A stretch of 64,000 nt of DNA. Origin: Sclerodactyla briareus. Its lineage: Eukaryota > Echinodermata > Holothuroidea > Dendrochirotida > Sclerodactylidae. Each line of letters opens with the position of its first letter. Within the stretch, counting starts at the first letter, position 1. The notes under the pieces are model-generated. The model saw nothing but the letters and a program-made list of their open reading frames with translations, searched no databases and was not told the DNA's origin. Below, in pieces: positions 37,176 through 48,699 of the stretch. The stretch covers positions 286,501-350,500 of the forward strand of contig JAODTK010003777.1 of assembly GCA_026419785.1 (NCBI GenBank), given 5' to 3'. The position numbers and the translations under genes are program-made.

Positions 37176-39080
37176 GTGGTTGTATTGTGTAGATAGATCC
37201 AGGAAGGGCACTTCCCCCGGTCTTCCCTGACCTATTTACCGGAGATGAGCAGTGGCGCAGCCATAGTTGTGTAAGGCGATGAACATCGGAGGCGCACAGG
37301 TGCATGGCTTATCATATTATCCAAATGAATTAAAATTACCAAAATCTCAAAAGTTGCCAGAGTCTCCATTGAAGTTCATGCAGCCTACAGTACATATGGG
37401 GAAACCCAATATTTTTCCAATTTGAGGGCATCAATGAAAAAATGAGCATGTCATGTAAAATTTGGACGAACATTTCAGTTTTGCTCCACCCTGATCTATG
37501 TCTCCATTTTCCTCCGAATTATAGTCACCTGCACTACTCGAGTTCTTGAGTCGATCTCAAACTTGCAGATGTATGACTCGAGTGACTGTGATGAGGGTTT
37601 ACCCGACTGCCCCTAAATTGGTTTCTTATGCAACTGACTGTAAGTCTGACTATATTGGGCAGAAGGAAACTTTGATCCAATTCTCAGAAAAATCATTTAC
37701 CCTTCTTCAGGTATGTTAAAAGTTTACCAGATAGCGAGTATCAGGGTCGGCGCTATGGTTTTACGATGGGGGGAGATTGGCAAGGATGGCGACGTGGGAA
37801 GGGGTGCTAAGGGGAGGGGGATTTTTTCCGGATTGTTTTAGTCATTAATACGCTTAGAAGAAAAATGGTGCCACATTTGATACAATTGTAAGTGTATCTA
37901 CGTCAACGGGTTTTGACAAAGAAAGCCATGAGATGTCTGGAAAAAATTGGAAGCATGAAATTTTTCAGGCAGGTCATATTCAGTCGATACACCCCGACAA
38001 AAAAAAAACCGATTGAATGTGCAAAACGTACTACGTTCTGTACAGGTAGGCAGGCTTACTTTTGCAAAAACTCCGTACTAAATGCAACATTCGAAAAATA
38101 TCTAATGGCGTACCGTAAATCGGCATGGGTCGACGTGATCACGACATGCCACGTGGGTCAAAATTATAAGGCCGGAAGGTGCTGCCACGTTTTTGGAAGT
38201 TAACTTGCGTCATTTCACCTAATATTAACAAACGGGCTCATAATGCTCTAAACAGTAAACATCAGGGGCGTCGTAGCGAAGGATTGGTATGGGGGGTAGA
38301 GATGATGTTTTCCCAACGGATCCGGCAATGGTGGACTGATATGGGGGAGGGGTCTAAGGGAGTCCCCCTCCCCTTTTTGAATTGAAAATTGAAACGTCCC
38401 TCAGATGCATCTGGTGCAAATATTTTGAGTAAAATTGGGCCGTTCAGTAATTACTATTACTCGCCCCGCCACCACGTACGCGAGATTCTTTCAATTTGGA
38501 ACGCGGAAAAATTCTGCCCGAATCCTGAGCAATGCCCAATTTTCACTGCAACCCGTGGGTAATGAAAGCAGACTATCGATACCACTGGCGTACGAAGCGC
38601 GCAAAACTTTGACGACTTCACTTGGGCAATTTGAATCAAATTTTTCAGTCCATTTGTACCATTTCAGAAAATCTTTCCACTTTTGCACTCGCATGATTTC
38701 CCGCCTAAACTGACTGTTCATTGTGAGTTTGGGAAATTCTTGTCGTTTTTTTTTCTAACAGCAAATGGCTCCTGGAAATAAAATAATGTATATCTGGACT
38801 ATAGGACCAAATAGGAAAACAAAACTGTCGAGAACTGACAAACTCATGGAAAATAGTTTATCAAACGCTAACGTACGCTTCTCATTTTCCCGTTTTTTGC
38901 CGAAATGCCGACAGACGCGGTCACTCGTCCAACTTCCAAATACAACAAAATTACACCGACGGCGACGGCTGTCACATTATCAAATTTTTGTTGCCGACGT
39001 GGTGCCCATTCTCTTGCCGACGCTATGAGGTCAATTAGATAAGCGCCTCAAAAGTCGAGATTCCCGATAAAAAAGTCTGG
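37176..39080. other. No gene recognised
   Basis: Plus-strand frames of 103, 92 and 87 codons and their minus-strand overlaps have no recognisable domain. Confidence 0.45.
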
Positions 39081-39087
39081 CTTCCGT

Positions 39088-39290
39088 TGTTTTTCTTCTA
39101 TTCCCCTTCCATTCCCCTGCCTTCCCTGTCACTCCCTTATTTCCCTTTTCTTCTTCTCATTCCCTCTTTTCTTTCTTCTTTTCCTCCTCCCCTCCTCTCC
39201 TCTTTTTCTCTTCTCTCTCTTTCTCGTCTCTTTTCCTCCTCTCCTCTTTTCCTTGTCCTCTGTCTTTACTTCCTCTTTCTCCTTTTTTGC
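39088..39290. repeat. Polypyrimidine tract
   Basis: About 200 bases of almost only C and T on the plus strand (TTCC, CTCC, TCTT mixtures), purine on the minus. The serine/leucine and lysine/glutamate frames across it are composition artefacts. Confidence 0.9.
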
Positions 39291-39299
39291 CGACAGACG

Positions 39300-42200
39300 A
39301 AAATTTGCCGACGCATGAAATTATTGTGAGGGGGTGACTCCCCCCCCCCCCTGGTAAAAACATACGCTACACAACATTTTGGCGAACTCTATATTACAGC
39401 AACGGTTTGAGTCTCGATTCGACTCTCGATGAGAACGAATAAAAATAACCTAAGTTGGATACCGTATTTTGACACTTCACACCTCACACCCCCCACCGCC
39501 CGACGAAACTTGGCATTAAAACATCATCTGTCGATTCTGTTGGATTCTGTCGATTTAATTTTTTCGTCCCCAAACCCATAGGCCCCTGGCGAGTAGGCGA
39601 TGTACCAGCTAGGGCTTAAAAATGTCTGGTAATGCCACAACCAGGGCGATACTCATTAGGGTTAAGCCCACTGTCACAACGTTTAATAGACCACGACAGA
39701 CAAGGCCACTGACGCTACGTATTCGGTGGAATCAAACCCCAATATCCTTTAAAATTTGAACTTTGTTTTGCCAATTGCTTGAGGCAGTTTAACAATATGT
39801 CAAGCAAGAAACGATGAGTGCATAGACAAACTAATCTGTAGGCCTTGCCAGTTGCCCGGAAGGCTCTGGACCGGCGCACTCAATTATCGGCTCATTGCAC
39901 ATTGTTATTTGGTATAACCCTATTTGTCTCATGCTCCATACTTGGTGATTCAATCGTAGAAAAAAAACACCACGCGCGCGAGCGCCACAGAAATGTTGTG
40001 TTCATTGCAACCGCAGGCGACCATTGCGAAGATTCTAAGCGGTCAAGGTACAGTGAGGTGGGAAAGTTGTGCCAAGACATGTTATGAATGTTAAGCTTGA
40101 AAGTGGTGGGTTGACTTCATCTCTAGCGGAAAATGGTCTGGCCTCAGTAAGCTCATCGAAAGCGTGCGTTGTAAAGTCAATGGGACGGATATATCTGTGG
40201 GGAGGTTTTTGCGAGTTCACGCTAGAAATGATGTGAGCGGATCCAGGGCCTCTAGTTGATCTGCGATGTTTATGACCATTTCTTAAGTTCGAAAATTAGG
40301 AAGGATTGATCCAGGAGTTAGAAAAGTAAGTAAACGCACACAGGTCTGAGCCATGGGGGAAGAAACATTTCGTCAAATTCATAAAAAAGTCGAAAACTAA
40401 TCGCGTAACCAATAAATGCGCGGCGATGAAAAATTGGGCACTTAAGATCTTTTTCATTTCTCTATGGCTTCAATTTCCGCTCCGGATGGACATATCACAA
40501 ACCCAGAGGATGCGACCTTATGTCCCCATACCAAAAAAAAGGGGGGGGGAGGGCATTTGCGACTATTTCCCCTCTTTGTGAAAAGTGGGGACGCGTTCTC
40601 CCGCCCCCCCCCCCCCAAGGATTGATTGACCACTCTTTGTCTCCCAGATGTACCCAGAGACGCAGGGGTTGATGCGTTTCAATTTCGAATGGCATTGGTT
40701 GTTTACGAATGGTTGCAGTCCTGTTATATTGAGAAACCAATCTATACATCACTACTCCATCAGACAACATGATAACTATATGCAGAAATTACTCGCAAAT
40801 ACAGTATTGGACTACAATCTAAATAATTGTATCTGTAACTGCAATTTAAAGGGAGAAAATATATCCAAATATGTTGGGAGTTTTGAGCGTGAATTGAATT
40901 TGCTATTTTACAATTTGGCGATGTACCCACTGGCCACTGTAGACATGCGGGATTTTCATTTGGGTAGGGTGAGGGGATTGTAATTGACTATAGATTGGGG
41001 GGGGGCGGGGGGATTTAAGCCGTGCACCAGTAATTCTGTCCTTCAATAAAAAAGATATCGCTAATGATGAGCATTCTTCAGAGTTAGTTTATAGTGATAG
41101 CCTTCCGATGGTTTTAGTTACTCTTCCAGGTATCGCTCATTTCTCTGCCTTGTAAGATATATAGAATAATATTGTGTATGTACTACTTGTGATTTTGCGA
41201 CCCCTGTTGGAAAACAAATGAAATGAAAAATGAAAGTGAAAAAGAACATGGTGTCGTGGTGAAAGAACAGGAGGAGAGGGATTCTATAGATTGTTAATGC
41301 GTGACAGCAGGTGTCGATCTGACAAAACCAACAGAATTCCCCGTCAGTCTGGCAAAGGTATCTTACTCTGCTACTAACGGGATGCACTCCAAAGACAGTG
41401 TTTTGTGAATTGAACCCTCCCTACACATGATTGATATCACGTCAAAAACATTCTAGATGCTAAGCAACCGTCTATTTTTGGAATGCAAAAGTGTAAGTGA
41501 ACGTGTTCGGTGCGAAACTAGTGTTTATAAAAGGTTTGTTTTTTTTTCAACATGTATGTTCATCATCGATGTACACATCGTGTTGAAGTGCGAGATACCT
41601 CGGGGAATGCACTCTAACCTATGTGTACCAAATTTGACTGGAATGTTGAATTTTATCTTTTCTTTTTTGTCAATTTTCAAATGATGCATAATCTGGTTTT
41701 TATGGTTGTCACTTCATGTTCTGAATTCCTGGCTCTGGTGTTCAGCGATGGCGAAGCACGTTCGGTTCGAAACTAGAGCACACTGTGCAGTGCTAATTAC
41801 ACGGAACACTTTTGTTATATTGCGTTATGCTCCGTGATTCGTTTGAGGAGAGGTCATACGCGAAAAAATACCATTTTGGCTTGACACGAGTTCGTGTGGG
41901 GAAGAGCTGGACTATCAACGGAAAGGCCAGGGATAGAGTTCATCTCCTCAAATAAACTAGATGTAGAAGTAAAAGAGGCAGCAGTCCCAATACCTGTGAA
42001 AAATAGAATGATTGAAAAATATGTTGAGGAATATGAATATCCAATATATGAAAATACCTCACCACATAGAGTCCACTAGATTCCCTTCTTCTCTTCTTCG
42101 CTGTCTTGAAGATTTACCTCACGAGGAAGCTTAAGCGTCGCGGTCTCACTTCGACGGAGGCTGAGACGAATTCCGGGGTGATTTGATCAGAATTTTAGAA

Positions 42201-43035
42201 GAATGGTTCGGATTCGAGGGCCTTTACTTCCACTATTTTTTTTTTAGTTTCCAGAGTCACCAACCAATAAGGGTCATTGCTCAAGCTTTGTGGTGAGCGC
42301 TGTAGATCGGGAACATTGGGAAATATCTCCCTCGCAGAGCGTATAATGAGTTGAATAAGCCCTTTCATGAAGATGCTTGTTCTGTTCTAAGAGTGTGAGC
42401 GTTCAAAAACAGTTGATATTTTTCACGAATTGTGGGCGACTTCTTAGGGCTCGTCTCTTTCTGAACCGTTTCACAAATAACTAAAAATAGAATGTCGGGA
42501 TTTCAGAACAAACAATTTGGCTAGCAGTTTCTTCTTAGTTCGATTTATTAAAATATTATTCAGTTCTAATGACAATGCCCGGTCAACGAATGACTTGGTC
42601 TCGCTAACACAGGGACAGGACCCAGATAGTAGCACTGTCCCAGATTCCGCAAAAGATGGATCTTCGCTTCGTTCCATGAAGGCCCAACGGATTGGCTCTC
42701 GACCAAGCGTTCCAAGAGATCAAACCAGAGGGATACACATGTCTGGGAACCCTGATTCGTCGAATGGACCCCCGCGTCGATATATTGCGCAACTCTTCCA
42801 TACTCAGTGTCCAAGAAAGGGGGTGGTTCTTGAAAAGTGTTAGAGCCAGGAACACCCCTGTCCCACATTCGTGACAACGAGGGAGGAGTTAGGGACTCCA
42901 CCAGCATACTCTACAGCACTCTCACTTCCAGAGAGTTACAGAGAGGATATTGCGCTACTCGAGAATTCTCTAGAGAGCCTCCCCACACATGAAGTCGCGA
43001 AAATCTGCTCAGACAGTACACGCAGAGCCAAGGTG
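39300..43035. other. No gene recognised
   Basis: Contains poly(C) at about 40603-40617. Near 41894-42079 a plus-strand frame (FISSNKLDVEVKEAAVPIPV then ENTSPHRVH) has protein-like composition but no known domain or clear splice sites. At 42517-42907 long frames overlap on both strands. Confidence 0.4.
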
Positions 43036-43039
43036 TGAT

Positions 43040-43320
43040 CAACAGTGGACGGGGCGGGGGGGGGGCACGCCTCCCCCTTCCGTCGGGGAGCAGTGACCCC
43101 CCGTTAGGGAAAATTTGAGAGGGTGTCGGGGAGTGAAGGAGGAAAAAATCGAGAGAATGCGCGAGAAGAGGAAAGAAAAAAAGGGAAAGGAAAAATGAAA
43201 ACATGAAAAATGAAGGTTTTGGTGTATAGGGTAGGATGAGGTGCACTATGGCGAACGATACTGCTGAACTTTCGTCATGAAACTCTGGCCCCCTCGTCGG
43301 GGAAATCCTGGTGCCGACTC
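43040..43320 (-). repeat. Dispersed repeat, copy matching 9005-9150
   Basis: On the minus strand: GGCACCAGGATTTCCCCGAC, then CACCTCATCCTACCC, AAAACCTTCATTTTTCATGT, a CT-rich stretch and CTCCCCGACGGAAGGGGGAG. The longer of the two copies. Confidence 0.65.
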
Positions 43321-44185
43321 TGTCAGGACGTTGATCAGTGATGCGCAAGTACCTGAAAAACGGATTGTTTAGGCTGATCTAGAAAACTTGCCAAGAGTGT
43401 AACCCCTCTATAGCTACTGCAGTCCCGGTATCTCGCTTTCATTTCTAGATTAGAACAACCATTCCCCTTTTCCAGTTGGGATGACACGATTGCTCCAAAC
43501 AGAGCAGTGATAAAGCATACAACAAATCGAGTGCAACCTGGCTACCAGTCCAGAGCAACTCTGGATGTATGCCACGGGATTGCATGAACTTTCCCGCCCC
43601 TCAACTGCTCCACAGCTAAAAAATAAACGTTTAGGAACTCACCAGATTCCCGAAGACCTCTAATTGTGAAGCTTTACTAGGTGTGGTCAGTGGTAGTGAT
43701 GTCGTTGTAGGCATTTCAAAGTCAACTGCAAAAAAAGGTAACAAAATACGTCGATGATTCACGTGATTATATTCGTAAGTTCTGTAAGGTACCTAATGGA
43801 TTAGAATATTATTTAAGGCTGAATTTTCAATTTAACCGGCAGATCCCATTTGTTCTCCAATCACGTGGCAATGCAAACTTTACAAGCCTCCGTTTTATCT
43901 GACAAGGTCGCCAAGTCTAACCTATAGTCAGTACATTCTAAACTGTATTCAATTTCCAAACACAATGTCAAATTCTCGAACATACCAATGCTCAACTGCC
44001 AAACGCTCTAAAAATGTTTATTTTCTAGATATAAGAATCAACGTGAAATGTGACGTCATAACTTAAATGTCAAATTCCTTAACACTGTTTTTTGGAGTGT
44101 ACCGGCGGCAGGGTGTTCCAGTTGACTCAGTCTCTTCCTTACCCCTCCCGAATAAACTAAACTTAAACACACATACACGCTACCA

Positions 44186-44272
44186 CACATACATACATTA
44201 CATACATAACATACATACATAATACATACATACATACATACATACATACAACATACATACATACATACATAC
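44186..44272. repeat. (ACAT)n microsatellite
   Basis: ACAT repeats with a few interruptions, ending about 55 bases before hairpin C. Confidence 0.95.
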
Positions 44273-44326
44273 TGAACCATCTGACAATACTGACATACTG
44301 ACATACATACTGACATGACTGCATAG

Positions 44327-44349
44327 ATTCTATGACCTCGTCAAGGAAT
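44327..44349. repeat. Conserved hairpin, locus C
   Basis: ATTCTATGACCTCGTCAAGGAAT with TGAC/GTCA and ATTC/GAAT arms. The 65 bases after it (AATAATAACAGAACGGGAAA, GTAATT, GGGCCCTACC, GAATGTGAA-CCTA) match locus A. Confidence 0.75.
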
Positions 44350-44419
44350 AATAACAGAACGGGAAAGTAATTCTGCCGGGCCCTACCTGCTGAATGTGAA
44401 TCCTAGGCCCCGAGAAGGG

Positions 44420-46660
44420 AGGGGGTACCCAAATTGGTCAGAAATAGATATACGAGGTACCAGCTGAAACAACTGTAAATTGTACAATATGATGAACTGT
44501 TCTCCGAAATGTACATGCAATAAATGCCAGTTGCTGGAATGGGCCCGACAGAAGAGAAAACGGGCCACAAGAAATGGTCGAAAATTAATATTAATACGTA
44601 CCAGTCGGAACCAAGTTAATTTATAGACTACCCACGAAAGACCATAGAATGAGCCATGTAAGAAAAAAATTGGGTGCTGGTTTAGCCGTCCCAGAAGACT
44701 TTTATCTGGGCTCCTCTGGGACCACCCTATCATATATAGCCTGACCACAGAAACAGATACATATATATATGTAGGCCCATTGTGAACGAATTGAACGAAA
44801 TAACCACATAACGATATGCATGAAATGATTTTGAAGTTATCATGATTCCCATGATCACTATGATTCCTGCGATGGACCCACGTGGGGGAATACTCGCGGT
44901 TTTAGTGATACTATGTTAGTAAAAGAACGCACTTATACAAGTCGTAATTCTTCGGCGCACTTTTCTGGAGCATATGCGTCTATTTGGTTATCAGAGTAGG
45001 CTACACATGGATCTCATGGGAGCGGTAGATGATAATGTAGAAAGTTACATCAATAGATATTTGCTGTACTTTTATGTTATCCGGTCTCGCTGGGATGTGC
45101 TCTTTCTACATGAGCTGGGAAAAGATTCTCAACAATCTTAAGAGATTTTCTGCCAAGGAGCTTTCCTGTGAAGAAAACATCTACGCGGTACTCAGAGCAG
45201 CGGCTGCCTACCTACGAGAGGGGGGAAATAATAACAATGTCCACCCCCCCCCCCTTTTTTGACGAATGTGGGACATAAGTCGCATGCCTCTGGTCGCAAA
45301 TCTCTACCCCAGGGAGAAACAACAGGGCAAAACCATCGTCATCTAGGGGAAAACACTACCATAGCTGAAGGCGTGAGAGATGTTTTCATATGAATACGTG
45401 TAAGCTATAGTGGGGGTCAAAAGGAACAAATGTCGTCCTGAACAAGTCATTATCTTCCCAAAAACAAATGTCCTGTTGGCAATTGTACTCTCGGAGTCGG
45501 TCTCTCATGGGGAGTGGTAAGAGCAAGCTTCTGGAGAACGGACGATGAACGTTCCTCGGGTCGATGTGACGATGATAGATGGTGGGTTACTTCCCCATGA
45601 GTTGCCGCTCACAATTGGTCACATGATGTTATGTGGGAGCCTGGAGAGCGAGAAACATATTGGCACATGCATGTTCCAATCGTGGAGACGAAATACATCC
45701 TATCTTCGACACATACATGCCGATGTCTTTGAGAGCTAGTCCTCTGCGGGGAAATGATATCTGTTATCGATGGCCCAGCTTCAAATTAATCCTGTCAGAA
45801 ATAGCTTCCCTCGTGTGGTACATGGTACCAACAAAATGAGGGAAAGTGCTCGGGTAGACGACTTTCCGTGCTTCACATGGTGACAGGTGCTTTCGTTTCA
45901 CATTCAGCAGGGATATTTCAAAGATGCCCGCCAACCAACAAGAACACTCAGGGCGTGCACGTTACGAAGGGCGAACACATCCTCACCTAATTCGTCATTC
46001 GTCAAAGTACTTGCTGCTGGAAGCTATGGCCATACCCGCGGTCTATGTTTTTCGTAGTATAGTCTTCAACAATATGTCCCCCACTACCTGACTACTGAAC
46101 GAAGCTAGGTCATGATGGAAGAGTTCGTCCGTGGATGAGGAAAGATACGCTAAGCTCATCCGTATGATAGGCGGAATTGACAAGGCTATCTGTCATGGTA
46201 TTTTCATATTGAGTTGGAATTTTATTTATTCATTCGAATGAAACATTCGTGATCTATTCACCAGCTGGTTGGATTGGATGCTTGGTATTCATGTTCTGGA
46301 TATCTGAATTTGTTCCTTTGCGAAAATCCTTTGTAAAATTGCGGTTTTTGAGTTTTTCATCGTTCTATTTAGGCTATAGGCAAAACAACATCCAATTCAA
46401 AATGCCTCATCTATTTCGCAGGTATAGGGCCCGACTGGAATGAATTTTCGCATTATGGGGGATACTTCCCCTCGCTGAATATTGGAACCTCCTCCAACGT
46501 CAATGATACCTGCTGATTACCTACTGGCTTGTATATAAAGACATATCTCTGCAGTGCGTCACCACTAACGATCTACTGTATCAACGCCTTGTCTATTGAT
46601 TTATGAAGGTTCCGTTCAAGAGGTTATTTTCGGATGAATCTTTGGATGAGGCCAGTTGTA
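44420..46660. other. No gene recognised; possible further exons of the modular gene
   Basis: The 3' exons of the minus-strand extracellular gene would be expected here. I see short protein-like minus-strand segments (for example near 45900-46100) but no family signature or convincing pair of splice sites. Confidence 0.35.
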
Positions 46661-46672
46661 ACACGTTGTTAC

Positions 46673-46783
46673 GGTGTAACCATTCTCAGCGATATGATAG
46701 ACCTATTCCAATATTGAAGAGAAAGGAAATTACAATTTGAACGAGACGTTGATGCAGTAGGCAGACGGGTCATTGACGACGCA
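46673..46783 (-). CDS. Possible next exon of the extracellular modular gene
   Basis: A candidate only. Acceptor CAACATTTCCCCAG is followed by a segment reading CVVNDPSAYCINVSFKL, then a stop unless one base is out of place, and ending near a possible donor GTAACA. Two cysteines in a short span and the position about 300 bases past the CUB exon fit a further extracellular module. No family is recognised and the donor is unremarkable. Confidence 0.28.
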
Positions 46784-47087
46784 CTGGGGAAATGTTGGTT
46801 GTGTATGCCGGAATAAACGTCAACAAGTAGTACCACTAATATATCAACATAACACACGGACTACTGGCTTGAAACTACGACTGCGCGTATACTATCAGTC
46901 AGGAGGTCGAGTAATGGAAGAGTGTAACTCCGAGACATTACTCCCTGCATAGTTTGCTAATAGCCTCGATGAAGATCGGCTTCGCATTCTCACGTTAGTT
47001 ACATCCCGGCATGACGAGGTTCTTGGCGTGACATATCGAGGTCGCCATGATACCGGCTCGTTTTGCTATGAGTTAGCTCAACCTCAC

Positions 47088-47485
47088 CTTTGAAAGTCTC
47101 GAATTGATAACGAACCACTTAGCACTGCTGCTCGAAGAGAAACCGATCGTCATGTTCTTGTGAAGTACATTATAGGTGCATTTTTCTCAATCGGTTCCCT
47201 CGTCCTCCATATCACATCCCCTGCGCTGCTCTCGTCACGTTCCAACGTAAATCTGGCTTCACCGGTCTCGAGGGTGGACCGATGACCGTCTCCGCCTCGA
47301 AGGTGACCCGAGACTACTGCTCGCTCCGAGCTCAGCGCCGATCACTTCGATATGAGTACGGTTGTAGAAGTCGGTCTCGAAGTGCCCAGGTCGCAGGATT
47401 GACGAGGGCGCGTAGCCTGGGAAACCGGGGGAAGTGACGTAGCCGGAATTGGACGTGACGTCCCCCTCGCATGATCCAAGAATAG
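47088..47485 (-). CDS. Extracellular modular gene, exon: divergent CUB domain
   Basis: After acceptor ATATTTGTTGCAG the exon enters in phase 1 and reads SCEGDVTSNSGYVTSPGFPG, the classic CUB opening (C-x-G-x-V/I-x-S-x-S-G-x-I/V-x-S-P-x-F-P-x-x-Y). A W-A-L segment follows in another frame (about 47380), then FYNRTHIEVIGAELGASSS, GDVIWRTREPIEKNAPIMYF and MTIGFSSSSAKWFVINSRLS before K|GTGAGG. The last part fits the closing CUB strands. The frame changes several times but the shifts compensate, so total length is consistent with phase 1 in and phase 0 out. CUB domains are extracellular beta-sandwiches for protein or glycan binding. The order WSC then CUB also occurs in Kremen, but no kringle exon was found. 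The cysteine usual before W is not clearly present. Confidence 0.75.
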
Positions 47486-47739
47486 CTGCAACAAATATCG
47501 ATAGGAAAATGATGCAATCTTGAACAGGGTATAGGAATCAATGCACTTTGAAATCTATATTATAGACGCGTTCCAAACGTGATTGCGAAATAAGGGTGGT
47601 GTTTGAGAAGTTGTAAATTACCAAACACAGTTCAGTGTGAGATTGGTAACCAGAAAGCCAAAAGGCTTAGTGATTCCTTGACTGTTTCTGTCAACCTATA
47701 GCCAGACACACGGACAAATGGGAGATTGTACTAGCTCAT

Positions 47740-48690
47740 TATGGGCAACGCAACGTCTGACCAATTTCCTATTTTTCCCAACCAACTGATCGGGTTCTGT
47801 ACCCTTGTAAGAAAGCTACACCCTAATTTCAAGGTTTTCAGATTTTGAACTCTGCTAACCTCCGATGACCTCTATCATGAACCCAAAAACAATAGGGTTC
47901 TGTACTCATCATGGGGAACCCACAAACCAAGTATGAGCTTCATCCTCCCTGGTGGGGTCGAGCTATCGGTTTACCAAGCCAAAATTGGCCAAATATGACT
48001 TTTCACAAAGGGGTTTTCTGTTTTTGTAAAATTCACCCTCGACTGGCACCAAAGACAATAGGATGCCTGTACCCCCCCATAATTGAGAAACTAATAACCT
48101 AATTTCAACTTCATCGGATCAAGCATTCGGACTTATCGTGTTCCGACACTCGACCTCTGGTGACCTCAGATGACCTCTGACCTTCCCCCACAATAATTAG
48201 GGTTCAGTACTACAATGAGGAAACACATACAAAGTATGAGCTTCATCCATCAGGTGAAGATGAGTTATCGTGTTTGCAAGCCAAAATTGGCCAAAATATC
48301 GCGAATTTCACAAATTTTCTATTTTCGACCAAAATTCCAATCGACCTCAGAAACCAAAAATCAATAGGTTACCTGTAATACCACATAAGAAAGTTGTTAC
48401 ACGAAATTTTCACTGATCGGACCAACCACTCTGGGACTTATTGTGTTTACAAGGTTTTCCAGAACTGGGCCCTCTGGTGACTTCAGATGACGTCACTGAC
48501 CTGACTAAAAAAATGGGGTTCAAGTACTCATAATGGGGGACACAATACCAAGTATGAACCTTACCTACTCAGACCTGATCGAGTTATCGTGTTACACGTG
48601 GGCGTATCACACACACACACATACACACACATACGACCGCGACTGCATAGATTCCTCTGACTTCGTCAAGAATCAATAATAATAATAGAA
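47740..48690. repeat. Modular GACCTC-type repeat with terminal hairpin
   Basis: About three modules of roughly 300-325 bases carrying the same landmarks as 18340-19765: GACCTCTGGTGACCTCAGAT, ACAATAGGGTTC-TGTACTCA, AAGTATGAGCTTCATCC, GAGTTATCGTGTTTGCAAGC and CAAAATTGGCCAAAATAT. It ends in CACACACATACACACACATA and hairpin D. It lies in the intron region between the WSC and CUB exons. Confidence 0.85.
48651..48673. repeat. Conserved hairpin, locus D
   Basis: ATTCCTCTGACTTCGTCAAGAAT, preceded by GACTGCATAG and followed by CAATAATAATAAT. Same structure as loci A, B and C. Confidence 0.75.
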
Positions 48691-48699
48691 GACATGATT

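Noticed and set aside
42517..42907. Overlapping frames of about 110 codons on both strands
   Set aside because: Both strands look equally open, no domain is recognised and no splice sites stand out, so I could not choose a coding strand.
45890..46120. BTB-like phrase (ASSSKYFDE) on the minus strand
   Set aside because: Only about nine residues resemble the motif, the frame stops immediately, and nothing around it supports a BTB or Kelch gene.
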